Counted from the first letter of the stretch, positions 21,856 to 33,478 are shown. The stretch is 64,000 nucleotides of DNA from Icerya purchasi (GCA_039619475.1 CM077115.1:514992815-515056814); one strand, 5' to 3'. The notes: a model not told the origin generated them from the sequence alone. A program made the numbers and translations.

Positions 21856-24800
21856 GTAAAAATATGTATTTACGTATATATATTTGCGTGAAAGTCCGCT
21901 GGAATACTTTATCAGATTTTTCGTTTAATTATATTAAAGGCTTTTTTTATACGAGTATTTTTCTACGTAAAGCAAGATTACGCTAATACACTAGCACATT
22001 TCCTCGCAAGCATTAAAATAGTAATTTTTGAACGAATGATTCTTCTTATTATTATTATTTCTTTTGGCTGATGAGCTTAATAAACGAATCCTTCTTATCG
22101 GGCCTGCTTATTATTTCAGTATTTCGCTGAATAAAAGTCAACAAATTTTACGAGACAGAAGGAAACTTCTGCTTTTCTATAACTCCGAGCAGGCATTTAA
22201 AAAAAAAAAAAAAAACTCCAATCACTTCTTCTCAGCTAAATCATTAAATTATTTTTTTTTCTTTTTCCAGTACAAAAACTACGTCACAAATATTACCCGC
22301 TAACGTTTCGAATCACTTACGGACTGGATTTTTGGGGCGCACCGGGAAAATTCAGAGGTAAAAGGGCGCGCTTTACAGCAAAGGCGCGGAGGCGGTGATA
22401 AAATTTTGAGAAAATTAGGGCGCAAAAGATAAATTAAACGCTTGGACACACCGGGAAAATGCCAGTTTGCCCGCTTAGCCAGTCCGTCAGCGTTTCAAAT
22501 CAATATATGTATCATCAGAGTCAATGGACGCAGCATGGAAAAATCTGTACTATAAATACTTCGAAAAGCAAACGGTCATTAATTCCGAGCGTCTGACTGG
22601 TTTTTCCCACCACTCTTCATTAACACATGGCTGATTACGGTTCTTCAGCTAGGTTAGATTTTAAAGCCAACTTCTCTGTTAAAATTTTTACTTTTTTTTA
22701 CTATTTCCATCGCTTCTTTCGCTAAGCGCTTTTTCGCATTTTCAATTTAATGCCGCTAAATTTAATTTCCCGTTTATTTTTCTCTTTATGTTCGGGGACG
22801 CCTTTCTATGCGATTCTGTTTGCAATTCGTTTCGTGTCCTTTTGATATTCGTACGTGTATACTAGGCCTATCAGTTTGCGTCCGACGTAATGTACACGAA
22901 CGAATATTTTAAAGAACACGAAACGGATTGCATGCACAACTGTATAGAAAAGTCGTCCGAACGTAAAGCGAAAAATAAACACGAAAGTTGAAAACGCGAG
23001 GAAGCGCTTGATGAGAGAAGCGTTTGAAACGGGAAAAAGGTAAAAATTTTAACAGAGAAGACGGTTCTAAAATCGAACCCAGCTGGAGAACCGTAATTGG
23101 CCGCGTGTTAATGAAGAGAATAGTGGGAAAGACCACAAAATCAAACGCCCGAAATTAATGACCGTTTGCCTTTCGATGTATTTATAGTCCAGGTTTTCTC
23201 CCTGCTGCGTGTTATGATAATATTTGCGACGTGGTTCATACTGGAAAAAAAGAAAAAACATGTATATAATGAATATTTGAAAATTCCAAGTTACTTTTAA
23301 ATCATTCATTTCTTTATTAAATTCATTTCGCAGAGCTAATCTGAAAACTATGGAGTCCATAATAAAATATCTGTGCCATCCCCGTAACTGCACAATATCG
23401 AACTAATCTGTTTTCCATTTTCGCCAGAAAAACATGCACTTCTCCGATATCAAAATCGACTTCGTTATTTATATAAATGCGCTCTTCCGAAGTTATTTGA
23501 AAATGCTGTAATCTCGGTCTATAATGTGAACTGAAGTACGGAGAGTTATAAGAAACTGAACAAAGGGCCGAAGTACAAACGGGGTCACGTTGCAGATAAA
23601 CAAGTTTAAAACACGAACTTTTAAATAAAGCTCACACTCAGTGGATAGATATGACGCTATATTACAGAGTCTCTAACGTGCTACAACAACGTTCTACGAA
23701 AAAATCGTACTCTAAGATGGTAAAATTTATCTGATTAATCGTATCTAGTTACCTGGATTTTCGAGATTCTACTGTAAATATTTATACAAACTGATGTTAT
23801 TTAGATTTAACAGAAATAAACATATCAGCAGAAATAGGAAAAATACTGTACTTATTAAATTTTGTCCGCAGGAGTATATTTAAATACCTGAAAAGAAAAA
23901 TTTCGATATAAAAATTGGAAAATCGTTTTTATCAATATATACAATCACTATACTCGTACTAGGGGGGATATATTCTTAATAAATTGTTACTATTAAAAAA
24001 ATTTTAATCATTTTAGAGTTGTTTATTCGAAAACGATAACACATTTCCTTTGGATACCGATGAATGGAAGCAAAAAAAATTTCAAACTAGTTCTCCTTCC
24101 GTAACGGCTAGAACTTGTGATCAGTTTCCGAGTCCGCCGAAAATTGAAACTGTAAATTCTCAGGTAATATTCACTTGTAATACATTTGCGCGTTTTCAAA
24201 GTATCGCAAAATAAATTCGTACGTCGGCTATCTATTTTTTGGTACATTCCGTGTACAATGCTTTTAGTTGAACCAATAAAAATGAAAGAAAAATTGTAAA
24301 AAAAAAAAAAAAACGAAAAGATAAAGGAAATTTATTTTAATACAGTTCTTCGCGAAATTTTCTGATTTTCTGTTTTGTTGCAAATTTTGGATTCCTAATT
24401 GTCTACAAAGAAAAAGATAAGTTTAAATTAAACAATATCTTTTGATGTTAAAATAATAAACCGAAAGACAAAATCAGGAATTCGAGAAAGATTTGAACTA
24501 TTACGGAAAAATTACACTTCTACACTTTTTTTATCTCGCAGATAATTTATTCTAGCTCATGTTATTTCTAATCTTCCTTATTTTTCCTCCGATTTCGCCG
24601 TTCTTTCCCATCCTCCAAATGTAATCTTCTTTCCTCTTAAAACTCTATTCCCAAATTTTCAGTCATGTTGGAATTCCACAGTATCGCCAAGCCGCTATTT
24701 CCTTCCCACAAGGCCATTTTTACGAATGGTTCGAGGGAACCTGTGGTATAGAGTTGAGGCTTCATTCGCTTTTCCTGACATGAATCTCTTTGAGTCTTTT

Positions 24801-27800
24801 CGTCTTCCTTTCTTCTGCACTATCTTTACCGTTGAATTTATCACCCATTCTGCGTTCCATTACTTATATTCCATAAGTGCCCGCTGAGCTATTTCCTTTT
24901 TAACTGATTCTGTTTCTCCTCGTATCCAAGGGCGTCGCCAGCCGATGAGCTGGGGGGGGGGGGGGGCAAGAAGAGTTGTCAGCCGCCAGGGGGAGGACAA
25001 GATGATAGAAAGAAGATATGAGTTATAGGAAAAATAAAATTTATAAGTTGTAAAGGCTTAATATTTTATTAAACAAGAATAATATCTTAATTAAAATATA
25101 ATTTTCGTGGGTTTCTGGCAAATTGTTTATGATTACGCGCCTATGAATACTCATCATGGACAGTTGATTAAAAAGTTTCAAGACTCCAGGGGGGGGGCAG
25201 CTACCCCATGCCTCCCGCTGGCGGCGCCCATGTTCGTATCCGACCCGCTATTTACAATTTTCTCCCTGTCCATTCTATCCATGATGATTTGCTCTGGTTT
25301 CCCTTAGTCATTATCGAAGGTAATGAGATCGCGGATTCCTTGGCTAATGTTGCTTCATCCTCCCGTGTCTATTTCAATAAAATTCCCACTTCCAACCTGC
25401 TAGGCGTATGCTCAAAAAATTTCATTTAGATTCTGGTCAGATATTTCAATCTTTTCTTCTATCTGACCATCTAGCCGAATTTTGCCCACCCGTGGTTTTA
25501 TGACTTTCTTTCTATACGGCATTTTACTGTTTGTTATTCGTTTGCGTCTTAATCATATTCGGTTACCTTGCGTTTTCGTTTTAACACGCTCTTCTAACTG
25601 TCATCTTCATCCGAATCACGAAGTTGTCTGTGCTCGTGGCCACATCTTCTTCGAATGTCCTTCCCTCTCGTCCGAACGAGCCATTCTTTGTTCTAATTTG
25701 TGTCTCTTAGATTTCCTTGTTCTTATTGCGCCTCATACATCTTGTCACTTCCCTTTCAGTCCATTATCCCAATGCTTGGTTCCTTCATTCTAGCTGTTTC
25801 TGACCGAATCAATATTTAACTGACCCTCTATGTTTTTTTCATTGCTCCTGGGTATAGGTCCTTTGCTGACGTTCTCCCTCGCTCCTTCCCAAAAAAAAAG
25901 TATACATTTTCTTCTGCACATGTATTTCATGTAAAATAAATTCAGTGGAGAGTAAGGTTTCCCTTTAGAGAAAAAAAAATATTGCAAAAACCATTGAATT
26001 TGAAACTTTTTATTTACTATGTTATTCGTTTTCAAAAATTTCACAGTTTAATGTTTTGTTTGTGCTATAACATTTAGTTTAAACATTTATAAAAAAAATA
26101 CTGTAGAGTTGAACCGTTCAAACTGTTTTACAGGTTAGATATTTTAACGTTGTTTTGCATTGAGTTGTGTATTTTTTTTGATTCCATAAAGTATCCTGCA
26201 GCCAAGTTGAGAGCGTATGTTCAACTTCTTATACGTATTCTTATAGTTCGCCGTAACTTTTTTTTTAAATTTTATTGTTACGATTTTTTTTTTAACGGTA
26301 TGCACTATTTCATTATTTCCGGATAAAAGATTTTTATTTCATTATTTCTGATTAAGATGCACTTAAATCAACATCTCGGCTATCAAATTTAAATCTTTTT
26401 CACCCGCCTACAAAGGTTTATTTAAATTATTCGATTTTATCTGGTTCATCACACCTATTTGTACAGGCGGAGAGGGGGGGGACTCTTACAGTTTTTTAAC
26501 TCTTGAAAGCAGTTGTGTTTAAAAATTTTATGTTCACCGTACACATATCCTAAATTTCGTAAACGTTTTCAAAGTTAATAAATTTTTTAATTTTTCTAAC
26601 TTATTTTTGACGATTTTTTCAAAATGTTTACCGTCTATAGAAGTTCTTTATTAAAATTTTTCATGTTTTAGCAATAAGTTTAATCTTTCGCGTACAGCTG
26701 AGCGCCAAATTTTAAGTTTATTAAATAAAAACTTTGAAGTTATCGAATTTTAAGTGATTTTTTCTACGATCACCGGAATTATGTTCAAGAAGAATTCTAT
26801 TATATATCTATAGAATTATCGTGAAATTGTCAAGTCGATTTATTATGTACTTTTATTGAAAATCGACAAAATCTAATAGAGCTGTAGTTTAATATTTATT
26901 CACAAAAGTAACTCTCCGCTCTATAACAAAATCTTATTTTAGTTATCGAATTTATTTTGTTATTAGAAAGAAGATCCGTTTATTCGTTCATTTTATTAAG
27001 AGCAGAAATGAAGTATTAAATATTTTAGTTTCGTAAATTGTATATACTTTTATTTCTGTTTTTAGGGAGAGGATTTGGTTTCTTCCAATTTTTTTATGGA
27101 TGCGATAAATCTCAAAGCCGAAGATTTTTATGCTATTGGAGATACCTGTGTAATCGATGAATTTACAAATTTAACGGCACAAAATACTTCAGTATATGAG
27201 AGTTCGAGTTACACGTAATTTTTTTCGTACAATTTGCTTATATTTTGTTCCGTTTTTTTTTTTTTTGCTACGTAATAAATACAGTGTAATCCTCTTTTCA
27301 GGTACATCATGTAGTTCGTTTATATGTCTGTACAAAATCACCTAATAAAAATATGTGCTTGAAGGGTCAGCTCACATTGGAATACCTATTTTTTGACTTA
27401 ATGTTTGAGATTTTTTTTTCTAAAAACGCGTAAACTTATATTTTTTTTATAACACTTACCCTCTAGAGTTTAATATTTAGAAGAAAAAATGCATTCATAC
27501 TGGATGGTTCGTTAACTAAAGTAAAAAAAGCAAGAGAAACAGAAGCATTAAAAGAAGTTCAAAAAATTGTTCACGAGATATTATAGAATTATAAAAAGAT
27601 ACGAAAAACAAGTATCTGTGTTTTCCTATAGAATTGTAAGAAATAGAATGAAAAACTCAAGAACCTTTTGTTAAATGCTTTCATTGTCACGCTACCATCT
27701 TTTGCGCACTCGCTGGTCGTTACCGAGCGATTTCAGTTGTACTTGACGCGATGGTACCAAAGATAGAACGGGAAGTGTCGGCATTTAAGCTTAGGTGGAT

Positions 27801-28532
27801 GACTTTCACCTTCCCATTTTGCGCAAGAAACCTATTCTACACATGCACTTCTCATTAGCTTCAGTAGCGGGATTTAAATTTAATGGTAGTTAAGCATCCG
27901 ATGAAAAGTGCTGAAAAGGAATTAATCAAAATGAGGTATGATGAGAGATGTGAAGAATCAGGACAAACGGCGAAATCTCTTGTTCGTACCAACATCGGAG
28001 GATGGATTGTGACAAGGAAATAAAAAAACTGCGACATTGTATTTAAAATGCAACGCAATCGTTATTTTAGCGAGATTCTCGCATTTTTTCTCTATAATAA
28101 TAGCAGTGTAAACATTAATTAGCAGTTGAATTTTTCTTGTTTTCCTTTAAGCTAATTCTGGTTAATGTAAATTCGCCTAAAGACACAGTTATGGGGTAAT
28201 GTAATAAAGATTGAGTTAAAAAACTATTTAAGAAAAAATGTAATAGCGACGACGGGCCTCCCGGCTAATTTAAAAAAGGTTTCCTAAGAATAAATAACGC
28301 CGCTCCTTAAGTTTTGCAGGATTTTCACTTTTTTGCTAATAATTATTGTTGTTTAAATATGTATAACACTTTATATAGCAATAACAATTTATTAAAGCGA
28401 AAAAATAGAAGGAGTCTTTAAACATTTTTTCATAAATCTGCTTTATAGATCCCAAATGTACAACGTCTAGACTCTACTACAGAGTGGGATTAAACAGTGG
28501 CGTATCAGCGAGGTGATTTTTCCTGGTTTGAC

Positions 28533-28563
<31 letters not shown>

Positions 28564-30551
28564 CTATTAAAAGTGTACAGGTATCTCTACATGCCATTCT
28601 CAGTGGCGCGGGTTTTCGTTGCAGTAAATCTGGCTAAAAATTCGAAGCTGATCTAATAGAAAAAAGAAAGAAACATTGATAAGAATTGTTAAGAATAATT
28701 GTTCTTATAGTGCTGAAACCATTCGCGTTTTTAAATAGCAAAATGCTGTACTAATAATATGTAATTAATATTCCTAACATTTTGAAAATAGTATTTACTT
28801 TTTTGACTCGTAAAGCTCATTGAAGAGTATTAATCAAATTTAAAAGCGCTAAATTGAATGATATATGTGAGAATTTTTTTTCTTTCTTTTCGTGATACAT
28901 TTATATTTATGAAGATAATCTTAAAAACGAAAATAGGCGTTTTACAAGATTTATGTGCGCGGTGGAGCAGATAAATGCCGATTACAAATACTGACTTTTT
29001 TTGTAAGTGTACCGATTCGAAACCACTTATTCTACATTTTAGCTAAAAACCAAAACTTCATATTTTTTATCTTTCAGCAGAAACCGAAATATTGTCGCGA
29101 GTTAAATAAAACCTGAACTGATCGAAAAAGTCCATCAAAAACTAAATTTGTATTCCAAAATTTTTGAAAAATGCCGACTGAAAATATTTTCGGTGGTCTG
29201 ATATCCTCCATACCACCGCTTTCTTGAAAAACGCTTCTGTAAAACACAATCTATTAAAATGAAATTTTAACTTGTAGATTTGTATGAGAGGTTGTAAAAT
29301 TCCGGAAATAATTTACTTTAAAATTTCAATTTAGGAAATACGAATAGGAAAAAGAAAAAAACGAAGCTTTTATTGGTTATTTTAAATAAATAATTAGAAA
29401 CCAGCTTCTTACTGAAAACGCTTTTGAACCACTTTTTGCGCAAATTTTTGGAAAAATTTACATGGAAATAGATAAAACATAGCTGCTGTTACCCAGGCTG
29501 AAATAATTGGGTACCAGAGAAATCGAGGAAAGTAAAGTCGAATCCCATGAGAAAGGAACTGGCCCCAGTATTCTCCTTAGATCCATTAGGCTTAGTACCA
29601 TTATGGAAAGCTTAACTTCAGAATCCCCGACGCCCTGTCACCTTTTTTTCTTTCCCCCTTCGTTGTACCGGCAGCGGTCATCACAAGGCGGGCGAGAGTT
29701 TCAGTCGCCCGTTAGATCTGGCAGGAAGATTAAAAGTGAACACATTCTGCATATAGGCGGATTTAAGCTAAGGTTTCTGGAAGAACCTCTTGTACTATTC
29801 GGTATACATAAACCTCTTTCACGTATGGGACATCTAAGTTAGTATGGAGAATGTGTATCGTTCGAAATAAAATAAGGTGTCGATGCCGTCGTGCGTAGAA
29901 TCCTGGACTGCTGTTGCTGTATTTTAAAAAAGTTACTTCGCCACTCCATATTTAGCCATTTTTAGATATTGAAAAAATGAACCGCTATTCATCTGTATAA
30001 GACTATTACATATAAAATGCTTTTATTGTTTGAGTATTCTATATATTATTATCTTTTTTATAGTTGATGAATTCCGACGTAATTTTTATTTTTTATTTTT
30101 GAAGTTTATTAAGCAGTCTATGGAAATAAAATGGGTGTATTTTATTTATTTCTGTTTAAATTTTTCGCTGTAAAATAATAACATTAAACGTAACAATGTG
30201 AATAGTGCCGTCATATTTTTACGAAATATGAAATTTTAAATAATTTCTATTTTTCTCTGACTTTTCATTTGCCGGTCAGTTTGTTCGTTGATAATTTTTA
30301 AACTTTAAGGCAATATCTTTTTTTGTCGTAGAATTATATATAAATCATTTTTGTAGTTTTACATTTTAATAAATGAATAATTTCAAATCGACCTGTATAC
30401 TTTTTTTTTGTTTAATAATTTGCAATAATAAAATTTAGTATTAACGGTGTTTTTTAGGTCAATTATTAATGATGAATCAGAAACGGAAGATAATGCATCA
30501 ACTGGCGTTCGTAATTTACATAAAATTTTACAAGAATTTGCGGATGTTTAA
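16296..30551 (+). CDS. 3' part of a gene for a large, unrecognised, probably nuclear protein
   Basis: Four exons join in frame: 16296-21855, 24017-24163, 27066-27214 and 30458-30551, ending at TAA 30549-30551. Junction phases are 0, 0 and 2, and each intron has GT...AG ends with pyrimidine-rich acceptors, so the model is consistent. About 1,980 residues are encoded here; upstream exons are probable because the big exon starts in mid-codon at an acceptor without an ATG. I do not recognise the family. The protein is rich in Ser, Asn, Asp, Glu, Lys and Arg with little hydrophobic core, which suggests a mostly disordered nuclear protein (inference). Clusters such as TKKRKRSF (near residue 750 of the frame) look like nuclear localisation signals. 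A [ST]-P-x-hydrophobic-x(2)-S-R-R motif occurs in five versions, and an acidic C-terminal region has three MS[VI]D repeats. A scaffold regulated by proline-directed kinases is one guess. Confidence 0.75.
20748..20795 (+). repeat. 24-bp in-frame tandem duplication in the large exon
   Basis: A 24-base unit beginning TTGTCGAATCTATCG is present twice, adding eight codons without breaking the frame. Confidence 0.85.
22252..22861 (+). repeat. Left arm of a long inverted repeat
   Basis: Reads inverted in 22891-23259. Both arms start with a T-rich tract and TTCCAGTA, pass through blocks such as CAAACGGTCATTAAT and TCTCTGTTAAAATTTTTAC, and end at GTACACG-like sequence around a spacer of about 29 bases. 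By eye identity is roughly 75-85%. This arm is longer because it carries the 175-bp insertion at 22316-22490 and a short extra segment. It lies in the first visible intron of the large gene. Confidence 0.85.
22316..22490. mobile_element. Small MITE inserted in the left arm (175 bp)
   Basis: Ends CTTACGGACTGG and, inverted, CTGACGGACTGG (11 of 12). Flanks CGTTTCGAATCA at 22304-22315 and CGTTTCAAATCA at 22491-22502 look like a target duplication of up to 12 bp with one mismatch. The right arm has no such insert. Duplication length hints at a Mutator-like source, but 8-9 bp cannot be excluded. Confidence 0.7.
22891..23259 (-). repeat. Right arm of the long inverted repeat
   Basis: Inverted partner of 22252-22861, without the MITE. 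Read on the minus strand it retains an open frame (stop at 23067) downstream of an acceptor-like TTTTTTTCCAG, while the left arm has stops in the same place. Confidence 0.85.
23067..23360 (-). CDS. Possible small two-exon gene (about 80 codons), unrecognised
   Basis: A possible model starts at ATG 23360, with exon 23295-23360 (MDSIVFRLALRNEFNKEMND...), donor AAA|GTAACT, a 54-base intron with a strong polypyrimidine tract ending TTTCCAG, and exon 23067-23240 (YEPRRKYYHNTQQGENLDYK, then RQTVINFGRLILWSF). The second exon lies mostly within the right arm of the inverted repeat, and the left arm holds a degenerate inverted copy. I do not recognise the protein. It may be a captured gene fragment, an element-encoded frame or chance. 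Confidence 0.25.
   Translation of the reverse strand: MDSIVFRLALRNEFNKEMNDLKVTWNFQIFIIYMFFLFFQYEPRRKYYHNTQQGENLDYKYIERQTVINFGRLILWSFPLFSSLTRGQLRFSSWVRF
23400..24016. other. Intron of the large gene, remainder
   Basis: Nothing recognisable apart from the splice acceptor ATCATTTTAG at 24007-24016. The intron as a whole runs 21856-24016. Confidence 0.5.
24017..24163 (+). CDS. Large gene, second visible exon (49 codons)
   Basis: Acceptor ATTTTAG, donor CAG|GTAATA, phase 0 at both ends. It encodes CLFENDNTFPLDTDEWKQ followed by a Ser/Thr/Pro-rich stretch (TSSPSVTART, FPSPPK). The other two frames contain stops. Composition matches the big exon. Confidence 0.75.
24560..25790 (+). pseudogene. Non-LTR retrotransposon relic with RNase H
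   Basis: In shifting frames the strand encodes an RNase H-like domain: an F-T-D-G-S-R-x-P-V block near 24715-24740, FPDMNLFESFRLPFF near 24772, an IFTVEF block near 24822 and a TDSVS block near 24904. After a MITE it continues with IEGNEIADSLANVASSS near 25310, and then a C-terminal H...FEC zinc-binding block near 25640 (HIFFECPSLS). The order TDGS, TAE, SDS, GNExAD is that of non-LTR elements with a C-terminal RNase H (I-like clades). It is full of frame changes. It lies in the intron 24164-27065 of the large gene. Confidence 0.7.
24927..25232. mobile_element. hAT-type MITE (306 bp) inside the RNase H relic
   Basis: Ends CAAGGGCGTCGCCAGC and, inverted, CATGGGCGCCGCCAGC (14 of 16), each followed inward by G-rich runs. 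Flanks CTCGTATC (24919-24926) and TTCGTATC (25233-25240) form an 8-bp duplication with one mismatch. It splits the RNase H domain, so it arrived later. Confidence 0.8.
25791..27065. other. Intron of the large gene, remainder
   Basis: AT-rich with many homopolymer T and A runs and no gene or terminal repeat seen. It ends with the acceptor TTTTTAG at 27059-27065. Confidence 0.5.
27066..27214 (+). CDS. Large gene, third visible exon
   Basis: Starts GGA GAG GAT in phase 0 and encodes GEDLVSSNFFMDAINLKAED followed by FYAIGDTCVIDEFTNLTAQN, ending with two bases (AC) of a codon before donor GTAATT. The next exon supplies G, giving Thr. Other frames are closed. Confidence 0.75.
27215..30457. other. 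3.2-kb intron of the large gene
   Basis: No gene recognised. It contains a 29-base A run at 28533-28561 next to CAGTGGCGTATC, a hAT-like end without a partner. A 111-codon frame at 29507-29842 resembles no protein I know. The acceptor TTTTTTAG is at 30450-30457. Confidence 0.5.
30458..30551 (+). CDS. Large gene, last exon
   Basis: One base completes the split Thr codon, then 30 codons (SIINDESETEDNASTGVRNL, then HKILQEFADV) and TAA. It is acidic like the region before it. A T run follows at 30569-30590. Confidence 0.75.
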
Positions 30552-31062
30552 AAATAAGCGGATAATTTCTTTTTTTTTTTTTTTTTTTTTTGACGGTGTT
30601 CTATTGTAGAAATTGTTATTTTTATTTTCTCGGAAAAGTCGCATTTAAAAGGCTGTTCGTTTTGTTTCTTTAATTTTTTTTCATTAATATTCCTCTCCTT
30701 ATTACGCTGTTTAGGGAGGTCGCTAGCGAAAATTTATTGTTAATATTTTGTAGTAAGTATTAATTAGTCCTACGGTATTCAGTACGGTTCTAAATAATTG
30801 TTCAGCGCAGACACTTTAACGTGTAAGATAATTAGACGATTTTAAGTTAATTAAAAATAACCTGCCTCAAACTTGACACGTATGTGTGTTTTTGTTATCG
30901 TTGAAAAAAATTAATAAAAAACGTTTGTTCGCAGAACTGGTGTACAATTTATCGAGCTCATTATCAAACGGCAAAGAACTTAGTCCTAGTATGCTGACAT
31001 GCTTATTTTTCTTCCTTCTATACTTGTTCACCTCTGCCTCTTTCTTTCTCTTTCATCTTCGC

Positions 31063-31095
<33 letters not shown>

Positions 31096-31778
31096 GCAAA
31101 GAGCTCTACATACCGGGTAAAAATGTTATCAAAATGGAACGGATACCTACAACTAGTTATTGCCCGCAGTAATGCAGTGTGTTACACGCGTTATTTTATA
31201 AATCTTCCTCGGTGAGAACTTTCATCAACCGTTCCGCCAGTTGATTCGTTACAAAATCTAAAATTTTATTTTCCAATTTTAAAAATATTTATTTAAAGGG
31301 CGCTGTACTGGACTGTGGTATCCGCCGGAGTGTTTATTACGCAACAAATACAACAGCCACGGTTATACACTATTCAAAATGAAATAGGAAAGATATTTTT
31401 CTTATTCAAAGTTAAATGGTTGTTATTATAAATGAGAATTTTCGAACTCCTACAAAATACAATGAAAATATTAAGTGTTTTTTAAATTTGTTATTATGCA
31501 TTCCATTTCAGAAACAAAGGAAATGAGTACTAAAAGACAGGTATTCAGCAGAATAGGAGAAGTCTCCTGAAATCTAAAAACAAGTTATTGTACACCTATG
31601 TAGTTTTAAAGGAATAATGCTAGGTCGAACCTCACATACGCCCTAAATAAGACCAAGTGTATTATGGATGAAATTTTCACTAGGCAACCACCAAACCGAT
31701 ATAAAATTGTGGTTACCGAGAGCAGTGATTGCTGAAGATACAACAGAGTCTGGGAATATTCTAGTTTATAAATGCATG
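30552..31778. other. Downstream flank of the large gene
   Basis: 3' untranslated region and intergenic DNA with long T runs (30569-30590 and 31068-31094). No gene seen. Confidence 0.4.
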
Positions 31779-31780
31779 TA

Positions 31781-33476
31781 CAGTGAGCCACATTAATATT
31801 GGAACGGTAGGTTTGAAATTAAGACTTGTCAAAAAAAACGGAGGAAAAAGCTTTTAATTCAAAATTTGTTCGAAAACATGAAAAATAAACACCATCTCTT
31901 ATAATACATGTGAAAAAGAAAACAGAAAAAATAAAAGAAACACAGCCGCTGTATAATGAACACAAGAAGTAAGAATTTGACCGTCGTCACATTAATATTG
32001 GAACGGTAACTAAAAGAACGAAAAATGGCTACTCAAAAAGGCAATAAATAACGAATAAATGAAAATTAATACTTGGTAAGCCTTTGGCCGCAATGATTGC
32101 CTCCAAACGGCGCGCCATGGAAGAAACTAATTTCTGGAGGTAATCACTCGGAATCTTCGCCCACTCTTCTTGTAATCGAGAGTTTGCAGCTCTTGTTTGC
32201 TCGAAATATGGCGTTCGCGTATTTTTTGATCTAAGTAGTCCCATAGATTTTCGATTGGATTGCAATCTGGGGACTGCGGCGGCGTTTCCAGGATCTTCGG
32301 ACAGTTGAACAACAACCAGGAACGCGTTTTATAAACTTTATGCTTGGGGTCGTTGTCTTGGTATAGTTTAAAGCTGTTCCAGATCCTCATATTTTCGACA
32401 TTGATATGCAGATTTTTCCGCAGTATGTCGATATACATATCGGCAGTCATCTTTCTTTCAATAAATACTAAAGAACCTACTGCAGCCGCTGAAAAACATC
32501 CCCAAACCATAATGTGCCCGCCAACATGTTTCACTGTTGGAAGAACATGTTTTCAGTCAGATGCTATGTTCGGCTGTCGCCACACCTTTGCTTTCCCATC
32601 ACCACTGAAAATATTAAATTTAGACTCGTCGGTAAAGATGACATCATTCCAGAAAGTTTCAGAGGCCAACTGATATTTCCAGGCTAAATCGAGGCGCTTC
32701 TTCTGATTAATTTTGGAAATGAGTGGTTTGCTACGCGTAGTTCGTGAATTGTACCCATGTTTTTAATAAGTCTCCGAATAGTTTCTGCGGGAACTTCTTT
32801 TCCAGTCTTCTCGTACAATAGCGTAACTAATGTCGGAGCACTTACTTTTCGGTTACATTTTACCTCGCGCATTATTAGCCGCTTCTGCCGAATTGAAAGT
32901 TTTTCCGGATGACCTTTCTGCGGAACAGAAGCGATTCTATCCTCGTCTTTAAATCGTCGAATAATATTAAACACGCTCGTTTTTGGTAGGTTCACTAACG
33001 ACCCCCAATTGGTCGAATATGACAACAAACCCTTTCCACGATGATAAATCAGTGTAATTGCCGCTTGTCAAACGAAATATTTCGCGATTTTCGGTTCATT
33101 ATTGACGATAAATTTTTCTAACAGCATACTGTGCCTGCGGGTTGATATTATTTTGTATTACGTACGTACGTAGTATATAACAGGGAAAGTCCAACTTCGC
33201 ATGACTCACACGTTGCACAGGTTTGTACACGTTTTCCGGCGCGTCATCGCTGCGTTCCATATTAATGTGACGGTCAAATTCTTACTTTCTGTGTGCATTG
33301 TGCAGCGGCCGTGTTTCTCTTTTTTTTCTGTTTTCTTTTTCACATATATTATAAGAGACGGTGTTTATTTTTCATGTTTTTGAATAAATTTTGAATTATA
33401 AGCTTTTCCCTCCTTTTTTTTTTTTTGACAAGTCTTAATTTCAAACCTACCGTTCCAATATTAATGTGGCTCACTG
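31781..33476 (-). mobile_element. Tc1-type transposon (1.70 kb) with long inverted repeats
   Basis: The first 58 bases (CAGTGAGCCACATTAATATT...) are repeated perfectly in inverse at the right end, and TA flanks both ends (31779-31780, 33477-33478). A second copy of the ACATTAATATTGGAACGGTA motif lies inside the left end at about 31988-32008, and a shorter CATATTAATGTGACGG version lies inside the right end near 33258. This is the double-site arrangement called IR/DR in Sleeping Beauty and Minos relatives. The transposase inside is broken while the ends are perfect, so this copy was probably moved in trans or has been dead only briefly. Confidence 0.92.
32029..33097 (-). pseudogene. Tc1 transposase, broken
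   Basis: On the minus strand from ATG 33097: an N-terminal paired-like domain (SVFNIIRRFKDEDRIASVPQ), then RQKRLIMREV, then the catalytic region with FTDESKFNIFSGDG (first D), QDNDPKH (second D) and PDCNPIENLWDYL (E, spacing as in DD34E enzymes), and a C-terminus EEWAKIPSDYLQKLVSSM. I see frameshifts near 33060, 32730 and 32200 and a TGA where Trp is expected near 32555. All catalytic residues are still visible, but no single frame spans them. Confidence 0.9.
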
Positions 33477-33478
33477 TA

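Noticed and set aside
28496..28615. CAGTGGCGTATC and CAGTGGCGCGG as ends of one hAT MITE
   Set aside because: Both read in the same direction, so they are not inverted ends.
29507..29842. 111-codon plus-strand frame in an intron of the large gene
   Set aside because: No recognisable domain, ordinary chance length, and not needed for a consistent exon chain.
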